From assembly GCA_949126835.1 (NCBI GenBank), contig OX421505.1:5338587-5402586 (forward strand): a stretch of DNA of 64,000 bases, given 5' to 3'. Source of the stretch: Anisus vortex. Lineage: Eukaryota; Mollusca; Gastropoda; Planorbidae. Of the stretch, positions 23,201-32,831 are shown piece after piece (positions within the stretch are counted from its first letter, which is position 1; each line of letters begins with the position of its first letter). A program made the translations under genes and the position numbers. The notes beneath the pieces are model-generated. The model was not told the origin of the DNA and did not search any database. It worked only from the letters and a program-made list of their open reading frames with translations.

Positions 23201-26200
23201 TAAATGTTTGTATATCATGGACATGCCTTTTTTTAGTGACACATTTATTTGACAAATAGGCAAGACAATTTTTCACATTTGATTTTCAATGTTCTTAATG
23301 TTTCACGTCAGTGGCAAAATCATTTGTAATTAGCATTAAAACTGAACATTTTAACAACTGAACACAAGTGGCAAAATGAAATGAAACTGTCAAATAGGTC
23401 TTAAGTATTGCCCATACAAAATTTAAAGTTATAAAAAAAAAAGAAATCAGTAACAATGTATAATGTAGAGCTACAAGCCTTTGAAAGTTTGCCCAAATAC
23501 TCCCACTGTTTTTCATATCTATAAAAAATCCTCTATATTGTGTTTGTACAATCTCAATAGTTTACAGTATGGTGAAAAGAAAAAAATGGAAGATAAAGGT
23601 TTTCAATTGTGCTCAATTAAATGTGTACATAACATTGGACTACAAAACAACTGTATAAACAGATGAATGAAGTATTGCTCACCAGCCATAGGTTTTATGT
23701 TCACTGTGTTTCTATGAGCCTTATGCTTAAGAATCAGTTGCTCCAGGTAAAAAAATGTCTTCTTGTGATCAATCTGTGGAATTGTGAAGAAACAAAATAT
23801 TTAAGAAATACTACAGTAACAGATTTGTTTACATAATGCAGATGATATTTATACTTGAGACTGTGAAGAACCAATACATACAACCAAATTAGCAGCTGAA
23901 GTAATTTTGTAATAAAGTACACTACAACCTAGATTTAAACTGATGAGCATTGATCTATAGGTTTCAGAATGTATATCACAATTTTCTTTTTGTTGTATAG
24001 AAGATACAACATCCATATAAAGATATTTATATATCCAGGAATAAAATTTATAACTTATAAAAAAAACAACTAATTATCACAATAGCCAAATAAAGAACTC
24101 AACAAAAACAACACATAAAGCACCTTTTGTCTAACTTGTACAACAGCACGCCAAAAGTCTTTAGCTTCAACTCTGTGGCAGTCGTCACACATGTGAGACT
24201 GGACTACATACTCTACCACAAAAACTTGCTGCAGTAGGGCACCATTCATCACCTGTGGATACACAGCATTGAGAGGATTAAGGAAAATAAAAGAAATACA
24301 TTACTGACATTTTAATACATTACATTATCATCTCTTTTCAAGCAGCCATAAGCCATAAGTTGATAAGCAAGATACCCAGTTCACTAAACAATATGCGAGC
24401 CACACCAGTTCCATTTTGTCATGGAGAAATGAGGGAATAACTTTGTATCTGACAAAATCTCTCGATGAGCCTAAAGTCTAATTAGTCTATATCTCTAAAA
24501 AGAAAAGGACTGTATAAAAATACTAATGACTTAGACATATCATGTAATTTTTGATTATCTTAAAAGTACCACAGAAATGAGATACTTACTGCACCGCAAA
24601 AGTTTTATTTGGTACCACAAAAAATCATTAAATAATTTAATAAAAAAAGAAAATAATTAATGAAAAAAATTAAAATGTACAAAACTTATCGCACCACAAA
24701 TTTTAAGATTTTACAAAACCACAGAAGTTTGATATAATTCTTAGATGATATAAACTTGATACTTAAGACCAAAAGCCCAAAGACCTTAGGAAGTTAATGT
24801 AAACTGGATTGAGGTAAGTTTGATCAAATATTGGTTTCATTGTCAAATATAACTTCTTCATACCTCTTTCTGCACTGTGAGCTTGACTTTAATTCTCATT
24901 GAATGTGGCTCCGTCCAAACAAATCCAGCATCAATAAGCTTGACCTAAATATATTTTAGAAGAAGAAAAAAATAGACCTAATAGGAAGCACAAGAACATT
25001 TTTTAAAACAAAAGCAGCACAAGATAATCCCTATTCCATGTACATTGGAAAGATTTATGGTTGCGTGATGTCCGTTTTCTGATTGCTCCCACACTGTTCC
25101 TCGGTTGGAACAGTCGACATATCTCCGACTTCGTTGGGAGCTGCTCCCCTCTGGCAGGGAGTGTGTGACCTTGCTTTAACTGTGTTGGTTGTCCCATCCA
25201 GCCGTCAGCTGGGGTTTGCACCCAACATTTGGCTGGATTGCTGGGTTGAACAGGGTTCACTGGCCGGTAGGTGAAGTAGGCTTGAACAGAAGAGGCCAGT
25301 AGACATGAGTTGTTTTTTTGCATCACTGTCCCGTTTGAACCCCTCTCATGTATGTACGTACGTGTGAATGTTTTAGTCAATTGCAACTTTTAACACCCTT
25401 TTATAACTTATGGCAAAACTTGCCTTTTAATTAAAACAACCCATAGCAAAGAAAACAACTAATTAAACATTATCAGACATATACATGTATACTGTTTAAA
25501 AACTACCTTTGTAAGACCTTTCAACTTTTTTAAACAAACAGCAAGTAACTCTCTTGATTCCAGCTCTGCTTTAATCCACTGATTGGGCGGTTGAAGATAC
25601 CTGCACAGAGGAGAGTCAAATAAATATCACCTTGTAATAGGTCCAGTGTTTTAAACCTGACATTTTAAATTAGACTTTATCTATGTGTAGAACTTGAGAT
25701 GTTTATTGACAAACAGAAATCTTGATTATTTGGTTAAAAAAAACAACTTATTTTGTTGGAAGGTAATCTTTTGGAAGGTAATCTTTTACCCTAACTCATG
25801 ATCTTATAAATAACTCTCAATGAAAGATGTTTAAAGAATCAGGTTGTATTTGATAGAATCAACTCATTAAAAGCCTTTTGAACACTAATTAACTTTTGGT
25901 TTAACCCTTTACCGGGCATTGCATCCAAAAACGTCCGTTGCCGATATGGGCAAAACGCCCGAAAACGTCCATTCTTCTGGTTTAGTTTAACTCATTTGCT
26001 ACTACCGCAACTGAATGCGACATACCCCCCTCCGTACTAATGCGCCCAAACGCGGCCGCCACGTGTGTGACTAACATTGTCGTTTCTTGATTTTTTTTCA
26101 ACATGCGTTCTGGGGTTTTATTTTACTGCAAACACGGCTTTTAAAAAGTAGGAATATAGTCTGTTTCGTTAATAAAAACTAGGGATGTTAAACGAAAACC

Positions 26201-29200
26201 GGAATACCGGATTCCGGTTTTGAAACTGAAAACCGGTTTTCATTTTCAAAACCGGATTTTAGTTTGTTGGTTGGAAGGTTATCATTACTTTAAGTAGCAC
26301 ACCTTTTTTTCGGTTCTGATGGGAAAAAAAAGTTGGATTCGCACAAAACAATACTTGAAATGCCTTGCTAACACTAATAATTAGTCTTAGAAATTGTGTT
26401 TCTTTTGTCGCCAAATACCAAATATGGCTTGCGATAAAAACAACATCCACTGGTTACAGTTACAATTAACAGGATTTTTTTTTACTTGTCGGCTCATACT
26501 CTTTGATGACGCTACACCATCGTCTTTCGAGACGGACGGATGCCGACGGACTCTTTGATGTACGCAATGGAGAGACGAAAACTAGATTTGCCTGTGACCC
26601 TGAACAATTCGGCTAGACACCGCGTCTGTGCTTTATTATGCCGACAGTATTAAATAAATACACATTCTTTTCATTGGTGCCACGCGATCATTGTCATCAA
26701 TACATTATTTACAAATCAACGGTGTACACATTTTCTTTATCACCATTGAAAGCTATAATTGATTTTAATCAATTAGCCCAGATTTTATTTTTGTTCTAAA
26801 GAATGTTATGGTAAAGTGTACAAAATCATATTGTATTCACACAAATCAACCTCTTGAATGTCTTACAAACACTACTTAAGTTTGATCTATTTTCAAATAT
26901 TCCTACAAAGCTACGCACATTTGGCTTTTCCGGCATGTGACTTGTGACGTTGCGCGGGTGGGGGGAAGGGGGGAACTGAAATCCGGTTTTAAACCGGTTT
27001 TATAGATCCGAAAACCAGTTTTGAAAATAAACCGGTTTTAACATCCCTAATAAAACCGTAGGTTTTTATCTAGTTTCGTTTTTTTGCTATGCGCGTCAAA
27101 AAATCGGTTATTTTTCACTTGCCTTTCGTCTTGTAAAACTTTTTTTATAGCCTTCGTCTTTCATTTTTTACTTTATTAATCGATAGCTCTATACATCCGA
27201 ATATAACATTTAACAACAGTTCTGATAATAAGGATGCTGCAGATATAGACTTAGATAAATTTCCATTTCAACACGATTTTTGGGCTTTATTATACTTTAT
27301 CGTACTTTGGCGCTAGGCCTAGAGAAAATATTTAGCCAAATCATAGGGTCTCAACACTCAGCAAATGATTCTACCGATAATTCAGCATTTTTTATGTATA
27401 AAAGTATACATTTCCAGAAAGCTAAGATATTTATCTATTTTATGATGTAATTTTTATTTACTTTGGGGAATATTTAATTATTAAAAAAAAATATTTAAAA
27501 ATAATTTACTAAATTTAATTTGGAGTTTCTTCTCTTTGGCTAGTATTTTCCCGGGTGTCTTTGGAAAGTAGGTTAGTAGCAAATGAGTTAATGGGCATTA
27601 AGTTAGGGGAATTTTTTAATCGGGTGAAGTTAAGTTTGATAGTGACATTCGATTTTTCAGACAGTGAAAAAAGGTATATCGAAAGTTGTGAGTCTGATCT
27701 TGAAGTAGACGAGAGGGACCTTCGGGAGACCCCCCTCCCATGGGTGAAAATTGTAACAAATTAAATAAAAATAGAAGAATTTAGGGAACAAACAGGCCCC
27801 AATTGGCCTGTGGCTAATCATTCTCAGTTAAGCTACTTTCAATCAATTGTTTGAAGAAGTAACAATGGATAAAATAGCTTCTCAAACAAATAAATATGCG
27901 AGTCGAAAAATCCTAAAAAATCTTGCCCGCACAGAGCTAGATGATGGAAAAATGTCTGCCCAGTAAAGGGATAAACAAAACCATTTGGCTTCTCCAGCCC
28001 ACGACTCAACACCACAAGGAAAGAAAAGATTCCTTTAAACTGCAATTTGGTATGAAGAGCACAAAACACAGACCTGCCAAGTTGAAAACTTCAAAATTCA
28101 TATTGAGCCACCTCAAAATTCATATTTTGACCCCCAAATTAGTAGTCAATTAGTAGTTGTATTTTTAAGCATTTTTTTACTCACCAGGCTACATCACTGT
28201 ATGTTTGCTAGACGTACATCCTTTGCCTTTTAAAAGAATCTTTATTTTAAACACTATTTTAAATTGACAGTTTACAGATGCTGCTTTTAACCATTCTTGA
28301 GAATATTCAATCTTAAACTGTTGACATATTTTTTTGTCACAGCCAGTTTTGATTTTCTTTGCCAGTGGTTCAGCCATAGTAAAATATATGCCTAAGTAAC
28401 AATGTTTAATAGCATGGAAGGATTTAAGATTTTAAATACTACTTCCTACTGGAAATAACCAGTTTTTAGTTTTAAACTGTCGTGAGTAACGCCACGCGTC
28501 TCTTTTGCATTTTTATGTAGGAAAAAAATAAATATTGGAGGAAAATCATACTTTTTTTATTTTCTTTAAAAATTGATGGAAATTCGTATTTTTTTTTGCC
28601 AATTCATAATTTTGATGTTGGGCCTAGTTTTTTGTACTAAATACGAAAAATGTGTACTACTTGGCAGGTCTGCAAAACATAATAATCTGTTTAAAATGAG
28701 ATCTATAAAAATTAGGCTATATATAGGCCTAGGCCTACAGTAAATATTTGAAACATCTCTAAGGAAGACAAAATTGTTTTTCTTTAAAAATTTAAATGAC
28801 TGTTTAATGGGTTACCTTTCACAGCCGCGGCAGAAAGACAAGGCTGATGTCTTCGGGATGTCTTCTGTAATGTCTACATCTGAACGAAGACAATCTACAC
28901 ACATATTTGTTGGGTTTGGTTCTATTTGAAGACCACATCGACAACATGATCTGTTTATAATGAAGGAATATATTATAAATATCTTCAAATTAAATTTTTT
29001 TTTTAAGATGTTGGAATAAACAATACCATCAGTGCTAGAATAGGTTGGCCTACTTTGACCAAGGATTCTACTAAAAAGTAAATTCTAAGCCTAAAACTAA
29101 TAAACTATAAAGATAGCCTATGACTTATGGGAGATGATACTATGAAGCCATCTACAGAGACCTATCATTTACTATCGACTTGAAAATAGCCTAGGGCCTA

Positions 29201-29916
29201 ATAGGCCTACATAATTTATATGACTAAGGTAAGGTAAGGTAATGGTAATTTATATAGCGCTTCTATCCATGCTATTTTAGCATGCTCAGTGCGCTCAAGA
29301 AGACTATTAATCTGTGAGAGGTTTCACTGCTGCCGGTTAAGCGCATGTGATAACAACTCAATATTAACGTCATCTAGTCCCAAAACTCCTGTAGGGCGAC
29401 AGGGATCTGCCGGTGGCGGGGCTCGAACCCGCGACGTGTCAAGAGGTTTTTTGGTTGACAGTCTGGTGAGCTAACCGCTAGGCCAGCCGGCTTCTAGACT
29501 AGAATCTAGACTATACTATTTCTTTTTTTTTTTTATCCCAGCCATCACTGATATTTTTTTACTTTGTGAGTTTGCTAGTATTACTTCTATATAGTAGGCC
29601 TAAGTAGGCTATAATATAGTATATATTCTAGTCTAGTAGCCTACTTACTCTGGCTTACTGGTGGTCGTTTATTACAGTTTTACGTAAATGTTAATTAAAT
29701 AAATGTTAAATGTTAATGTTTTAGTTGTCAGTCAGCAGTCAGTAATCAGTAGGCCTCACAAAATTAATTCAGTAGGGCCTACCTACTTTAGGACACCTTC
29801 TTCAACTTGTTCCGTTTATTACAAGTTTACTCATATATTAAATTAACAATGAAAATATAAACTCACATCAATGAATAGTGTGTTTCGCGAACTCCTCCTT
29901 CGTTTAAATACTCCAT
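11284..29916 (-). CDS. NMD3: 60S ribosomal export protein NMD3
   Basis: Adaptor that binds the nascent 60S ribosomal subunit and recruits CRM1 for nuclear export, then recycles from the cytoplasm. Exons in order: 29916-29867, 28950-28816, 25600-25507, 24944-24864, 24252-24124, 23773-23683, 23024-22946, 22566-22470, 22299-22182, 19395-19253, 18537-18422, 18214-18142, 16398-16292, 12635-12565, 11420-11284. All junctions are GT-AG and in phase. The joined CDS is 1521 nt, 506 aa, close to the usual length of about 500. Cysteine pairs C19/C22, C34/C37, C57/C60 and C142/C145 fit the N-terminal zinc-binding region. The C-terminus (ISLQEMLEDLHISED) has the acidic, leucine-rich look of the nuclear export signal. 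The start is the first ATG (MEYLNEGG), 50 bp before the first donor. Introns are loaded with SINEs and four minisatellites, two of which touch splice-site regions. Confidence 0.96.
11861..12010 (-). repeat. SINE family B copy
   Basis: Lies in the last NMD3 intron. Read on minus, it carries CCTGTGGTTAGTTCACCGGA, a decayed B box region, and the body CCTGCAGGAATTTTGGGCC. The 3' part (ATAATCTTTTATATAGAAG) continues into TGTCTGTAAACTTATAAG, as in the 10.4-kb copy. Confidence 0.75.
12855..13113 (+). repeat. SINE family A, longest copy
   Basis: tRNA-derived SINE in an NMD3 intron. A-box-like head at 12855 (GGTAGCCATGCTGCAGCGCG) and B box GGTTCAAATCC at 12899-12909. These are followed by a roughly 130-bp body with TACCTGACCTAAGTTGAGGT and the family core TTGTGCTGGCCACACAA...TATGCCGTGGCCACAG. 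The strong conservation of this core among copies in both orientations supports one family. The parental LINE tail was not identified. Confidence 0.8.
13430..15075. repeat. 21-bp based complex minisatellite
   Basis: The basic unit is ACTGAATCAAACAGAGACAT plus one base. Variants (GAATCAAGCAAAGACGTTAA; GAATCCAACAGTTTTGTTA) recur in a fixed order and give higher-order repeats. Because 21 is divisible by 3, long ORFs run on both strands (for example 13748-14377 + and 13641-14354 -) with heptad-like peptides LNQTETL and FDSVMSL. They have no start context or domain and are judged not to be genes. The array lies in an NMD3 intron. Confidence 0.95.
15283..16279. repeat. 45-bp minisatellite next to an NMD3 exon
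   Basis: About 18 copies of a 45-bp unit (CTAGTACAAGAACAGTCTAA, then GTGTATCATGTCAACTCTAT). The left end has longer variant units with TGATAAAAGTTTTATGTTC. The right end stops about 12 bp from exon 16292-16398, whose donor is at 16290-16291. The 45-bp period keeps ORFs open on both strands; these are not counted as genes. Confidence 0.95.
17137..17505. repeat. 39-bp minisatellite, 9 copies
   Basis: Units of 39 bp contain CTTTGATGACTGCTGCACAA and AATAAATCTA, with GGC/GAC variants. Intronic to NMD3. ORFs remain open on both strands because the period is 13 codons. Confidence 0.95.
18950..19100 (-). repeat. SINE family A, diverged copy
   Basis: In reverse orientation it shares GATTGTGTGGCCAGTACAAT and GAACTGGGTAGACAAAAGGACAC-like segments with the longer copies. 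It is interrupted by a poly-C run at about 19028-19043. Confidence 0.55.
19402..21432. repeat. 50/66-bp compound minisatellite beside an NMD3 acceptor
   Basis: A roughly 2-kb array in the NMD3 intron between exons 22299-22182 and 19395-19253. All units share TTGGTTGATTCAAGTTTAAC. The left part alternates a 66-bp unit (with CAGTATCACACTCAAGTAAA and AGAGAGAGATA) and a 50-bp unit (with GTAAAGTAAAGAAATG), a 116-bp dimer. The right part is mostly 50-bp units with some shortened ones. The first unit begins only about 7 bp outside the exon. Confidence 0.95.
21466..21645 (-). repeat. SINE family A copy
   Basis: Directly follows the minisatellite. In reverse orientation it carries CTGTGGCCATGGCATACTAG, GATTGTGTGGCCCAGAC, CAGGTACCTGTCAAGAGC and TCCTAGCCTTTACCAGGTTT, the reverse of the family body, up to a degraded B box (TTTTAAACCCAGGACC). 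Confidence 0.7.
22700..22852. repeat. Dispersed repeat, copy 1
   Basis: Shares GTGTTCTTGCA, then a ATGGCTCTATGCATG-type stretch, GCTCAATGTCAAATACGCTC and a trailing ATT-rich tail with 34668-34790. Both copies are on the same strand and both end in short A/T tracts, which suggests a retroposed element. No class assigned. Confidence 0.55.
25060..25300. other. GC-richer insert in NMD3 intron
   Basis: This block is clearly less AT-rich than the intron around it and has an ORF on minus (25003-25386, 127 aa, including CWVQTPADGWMGQP). The peptide matches no family I know. It could be the 5' part of a retroelement; no target duplication was found. Confidence 0.35.
25991..27587. mobile_element. Non-autonomous element with TTAA duplication
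   Basis: Starts CTCATTTGCTACTACC and ends in its inverse GGTTAGTAGCAAATGAG, and is flanked on both sides by TTAA (25987-25990, 27588-27591). TTAA target use is typical of piggyBac-type transposases. It carries no transposase, and 870 bp of its length is a hAT-type element inserted later. Confidence 0.7.
26180..27049. mobile_element. hAT-type element nested in TTAA element
   Basis: Termini TAGGGATGTTAAA and TTTTAACATCCCTA are inverse, and the flanking 8-mers ataaaaac and ataaaacc match at 7 of 8 positions. Sub-terminal CCGGTTTT repeats occur at both ends. The same ends define the 86-bp MITE at 3759-3844. No intact transposase ORF was found inside. Confidence 0.7.
29226..29492 (-). repeat. SINE family B, most complete copy
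   Basis: In the first NMD3 intron's neighbourhood, on minus. tRNA-like head GGCCTAGCGGTTAGCTCACC, B box GGGTTCGAGCCC, body CCTACAGGAGTTTTGGGAC, then a tail with GAGCGCACTGAGCATGCTAA and AAGCGCTATATAAATTACC. Such a GCGCTATATAAAT-like tail is known from SINEs that borrow L2-type LINE tails; that link is an inference. Confidence 0.85.
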
Positions 29917-30023
29917 TATTAAAAGTTAAATTAAAAAAGTATGTTCAAATTCAACATAACGTGGTGTTACATTATTTTTTTAATGAAATCAATAAGAGTG
30001 ATCTTTCTTTTATTGTGCAATAA

Positions 30024-30033
30024 CACTTCCGGT
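30024..30033 (-). promoter_or_regulatory. ETS-type site upstream of NMD3
   Basis: The + strand CACTTCCGGT reads ACCGGAAGTG on the NMD3 strand, a good match to the ETS/GABP motif. It is about 110 bp upstream of the NMD3 start codon, a common arrangement in housekeeping promoters. Function is inferred from sequence and position only. Confidence 0.45.
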
Positions 30034-30179
30034 AACAATTTTACATTTATATAGCTCAGTGCGTAGACTAATAAAGGGGTTGTCCATAAACGACGTCAAT
30101 TAATTTTGGCAATCACACACACGCCCACATAGTCAAGTCGTCACAATAAGTCACATTCCCCATCAAATTTAAATTCACA

Positions 30180-31210
30180 AAACTATGTACCTATCATATC
30201 CCCCCCCCCCCTCGGGGGCGAGACTGGGACTATCCCATGTTTTCCCTTTGTGTCAACACGGGCCTGGTCAAGGGGAACCGCTCCACTCTACTCCTTTGTT
30301 CGTATACTTTGTCCTTTGTTGTGGTTACCTGTTCCTTTAAGTTTGACCGCGTCACGCATGGCCCTATTAAGCGCTTTTGTCTAGGCGGACGGTAAAGTGT
30401 AGCGATACCGTACAGGTAGACCATTACGTTTGTCTGCGGGCAATAAGACTCGTTGGTAACACAGAGATATGCTGAGATTGAAAGGTGGTACAATGTTTGA
30501 CCTAGACGTTGGAGACAAGACAAAGGGAGATAATAGCGTTGGTCAGTTGGCCACGCCCCTGAGTTATGGTTTGACAGATGACTGGTCAACGAGTGGGCGT
30601 ATACATTTGTACTGATTGGACCAGGGGTTAATGACGACATACAATGGACGGACCTTCACGGCCGTTGCATTCATATATATATATTGTGTAGACTTGAATC
30701 TACTCTCTCAGACAGTCTCACACAGACACACGGGAAGCCAGATTAGCTAGGAATTGTGACTGATTTCGGGTTATCTTGAATACTGTTCTAAAATCATTAT
30801 GTGTAGGCCCTACTTATTATTTCTTACTAATTCATGTTCACTCTTTGGATATTTAACCTATCTATAGGTAGACTCTTCAGAATACAGCTGTCATTTGGAT
30901 TGATGTGTCTAATGATTTATATGTTGATATCTACATGTGATTACGGATTAAACGTATGGTCTATTCACTTAAAGCTGGTAGTCTGTTTCTTAATTCGTTT
31001 GTCATTGGAGTGATTGTTAGAAGAAGATACTGACTCTGCTTGATAGATAATACGCAAATAAAAATATCGAGCGTTGTCACGGAGAATTGCCTGGTCTAAA
31101 ACATTGCCATCGACCTCTAGACCAACGAACCAAGTGAGGTAGGGAACTCAACGTGTGCGCATTACAGTCAAGAGAGCATCATACTGGCCACACTATCCCG
31201 CATCATTACA
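30180..31210 (+). mobile_element. Possible solo LTR or promoter-like block
   Basis: A less AT-rich stretch with a TATA-like run near 30676 followed by CTCTCTCAGACAGTCTCACA, and an AATAAA about 380 bp later (near 31060). It ends near CATCATTACA at 31210. That order (upstream region, TATA, polyadenylation signal, CA end) fits a long LTR. I could not find matching target duplications, and the start (perhaps TGTTTTCCC near 30238) is uncertain. Confidence 0.35.
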
Positions 31211-31733
31211 GTAGTGTGTATTTAATATAACACAGCACCCAGATACTGTATGAAAAGAAGCAGCCTAGTAAAAAAAATGTTTTTTTTTGTTCTACTGTAG
31301 CTGTAGTTGCTATATTTGAATAAACGTATTATTACTTACTTATATATATATATATATATACTCAAAAACACGATGAATCAAATTATTACTATAAACCAAG
31401 TCCAACTCGTAGCCTTCTCGAATGACTCGTTACTAGGTCTGGCGGACCATGTTTCAACTAACAGGAGAAGGGGCGAAGGCGGGCCGCTGGCGCCTTAAAA
31501 CCAGCAGCTTCGGGCAGATAGGGCTCGTAAACCTTGATAGGTAGCTCATCTAGGAGAGGGAAACTCTGATCTCTATAAACATTAGTTTAATGCAATAAAG
31601 GTCAATATTAGGCCTTCATAAATTATCGGCCTGTCAAACATAGTCTTGATTCTCTACCTCTGGCCCGAAAACCAGGAATCTGCACAACAGTAAAGCTCAG
31701 GCTGAAGATTTCTATCATTTCTATAATCTAGGC

Positions 31734-32823
31734 CATAGGTTCTCAACGGGGGCGATGAGAAGCCTTATGGGGGCGCCGACATTCCCGGGGGCGATTGGGG
31801 GGCGGTGAAAGGCAAGTTGGCGGAACAACCGTACCTGATATATTTTATTATCTCAGCTATTTGAATCGAGTAGTTTTTGGATGAAATGTGATGTAAACGC
31901 AAGTGATGCTAAATATCTGATATCCCCCAACAGTATGCCTACATAATATTATTATATCAATAAGAAATAGGAATCACGGTGACTTTTCGATGAAGTAGGG
32001 GTCAGTATTTGGCAAATATAGTGTGCGGCCTGCTGGTCCTGTGGTTGGTTCACCGGACTGTCAACCCTGCTGACCGATCACTGTCGCCCTAACATCTGCT
32101 AATATTAATGGTATTCTGAACTCACTTTAACCTAGATGTCCTTAATGTGTTTTAGACTATTTGTGGCACATTAACGGTATTGTTAAGTGGTATACATTAG
32201 TAGTAATCATACAAACTGGGTAGTTATTGTAATGTTTGAAAATATACAATATTTATTCTTTAGTCTTATAAAATTTATATAATTTTCAAACACTTTTTAA
32301 AGTTTGATGATTTCAACGTTATAAATTGTAAGCCATTTATTTTTTATAAAAGAAAAAGAAAAGTAATATTAGGAAAAATAAAACGGGCTAATTATCTCCC
32401 TTTAAGTAAAAAAATGTTTCGACATTTAATTCAATAGTGATGCCGAACAAGTTCTGTTTTGTAAAATAACAAATATTACTGATTATTAGACATAAGGCTT
32501 TTGCAATCAAAATTTAAACAAAAATAGACAAATTGCTAGCAACTCACCAGGCAAACGATTCACATTAATATTGATTTATTTAAACCTTTTGTTTAGGCAA
32601 TTTTTTTATCTATTAATCCTTACAATATGTTTCCTTTTCATTTTTTTTAAAGATAATTAATTAATCACACAAAATGTCTAGACTAGGTCGCCTAAAAAAA
32701 AAGGCAAAGTATAGTCTAGATGGGCGGAAGGGGGGGGGGCGCTAAAAGAAAGTTGGGAGAGGGCGGTGAGAGGGAAAAAATTGTAAAAGGGGGCGGTGAG
32801 CCAAAAAAGGTTGAGAACCTATG
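31734..32823. mobile_element. Non-autonomous hAT element (H1)
   Basis: The ends CATAGGTTCTCAAC and GTTGAGAACCTATG are exact inverses, with GGGGGCG-rich sub-terminal sequence on both sides. It is flanked by the 8-bp duplication ATCTAGGC (31726-31733 and 32824-32831). No transposase ORF is visible in 1090 bp. A SINE-B fragment (32025-32092) sits inside. Confidence 0.85.
32025..32092 (+). repeat. SINE family B fragment inside H1
   Basis: Contains GGTCCTGTGGTTGGTTCACC, GGACTGTCAACC and ACTGTCGCCCTA, the head part of family B. It lies inside the hAT element and so was either carried or inserted later. Confidence 0.65.
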
Positions 32824-32831
32824 ATCTAGGC

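Larger units (their letters stand above)
25914..27764 (+). mobile_element. Possible piggyBac-like relic carrying nested insertions
   Basis: At 25911 a TTAA is followed by CCCTTTACCGGGCATTGC, the CCC-start expected of piggyBac-type ends. After a nested TTAA element (25991-27587) the sequence resumes and holds a short acidic ORF part (DFSDSEKRYIESCESDLE), the style of piggyBac transposase N-termini. No right end or catalytic region is visible, so this is a weak call. Confidence 0.35.

Noticed and set aside
27839..28377. Short ORFs of 62-76 codons on both strands in the NMD3 intron
   Set aside because: No domain, no splice context and AT-rich composition typical of chance ORFs.
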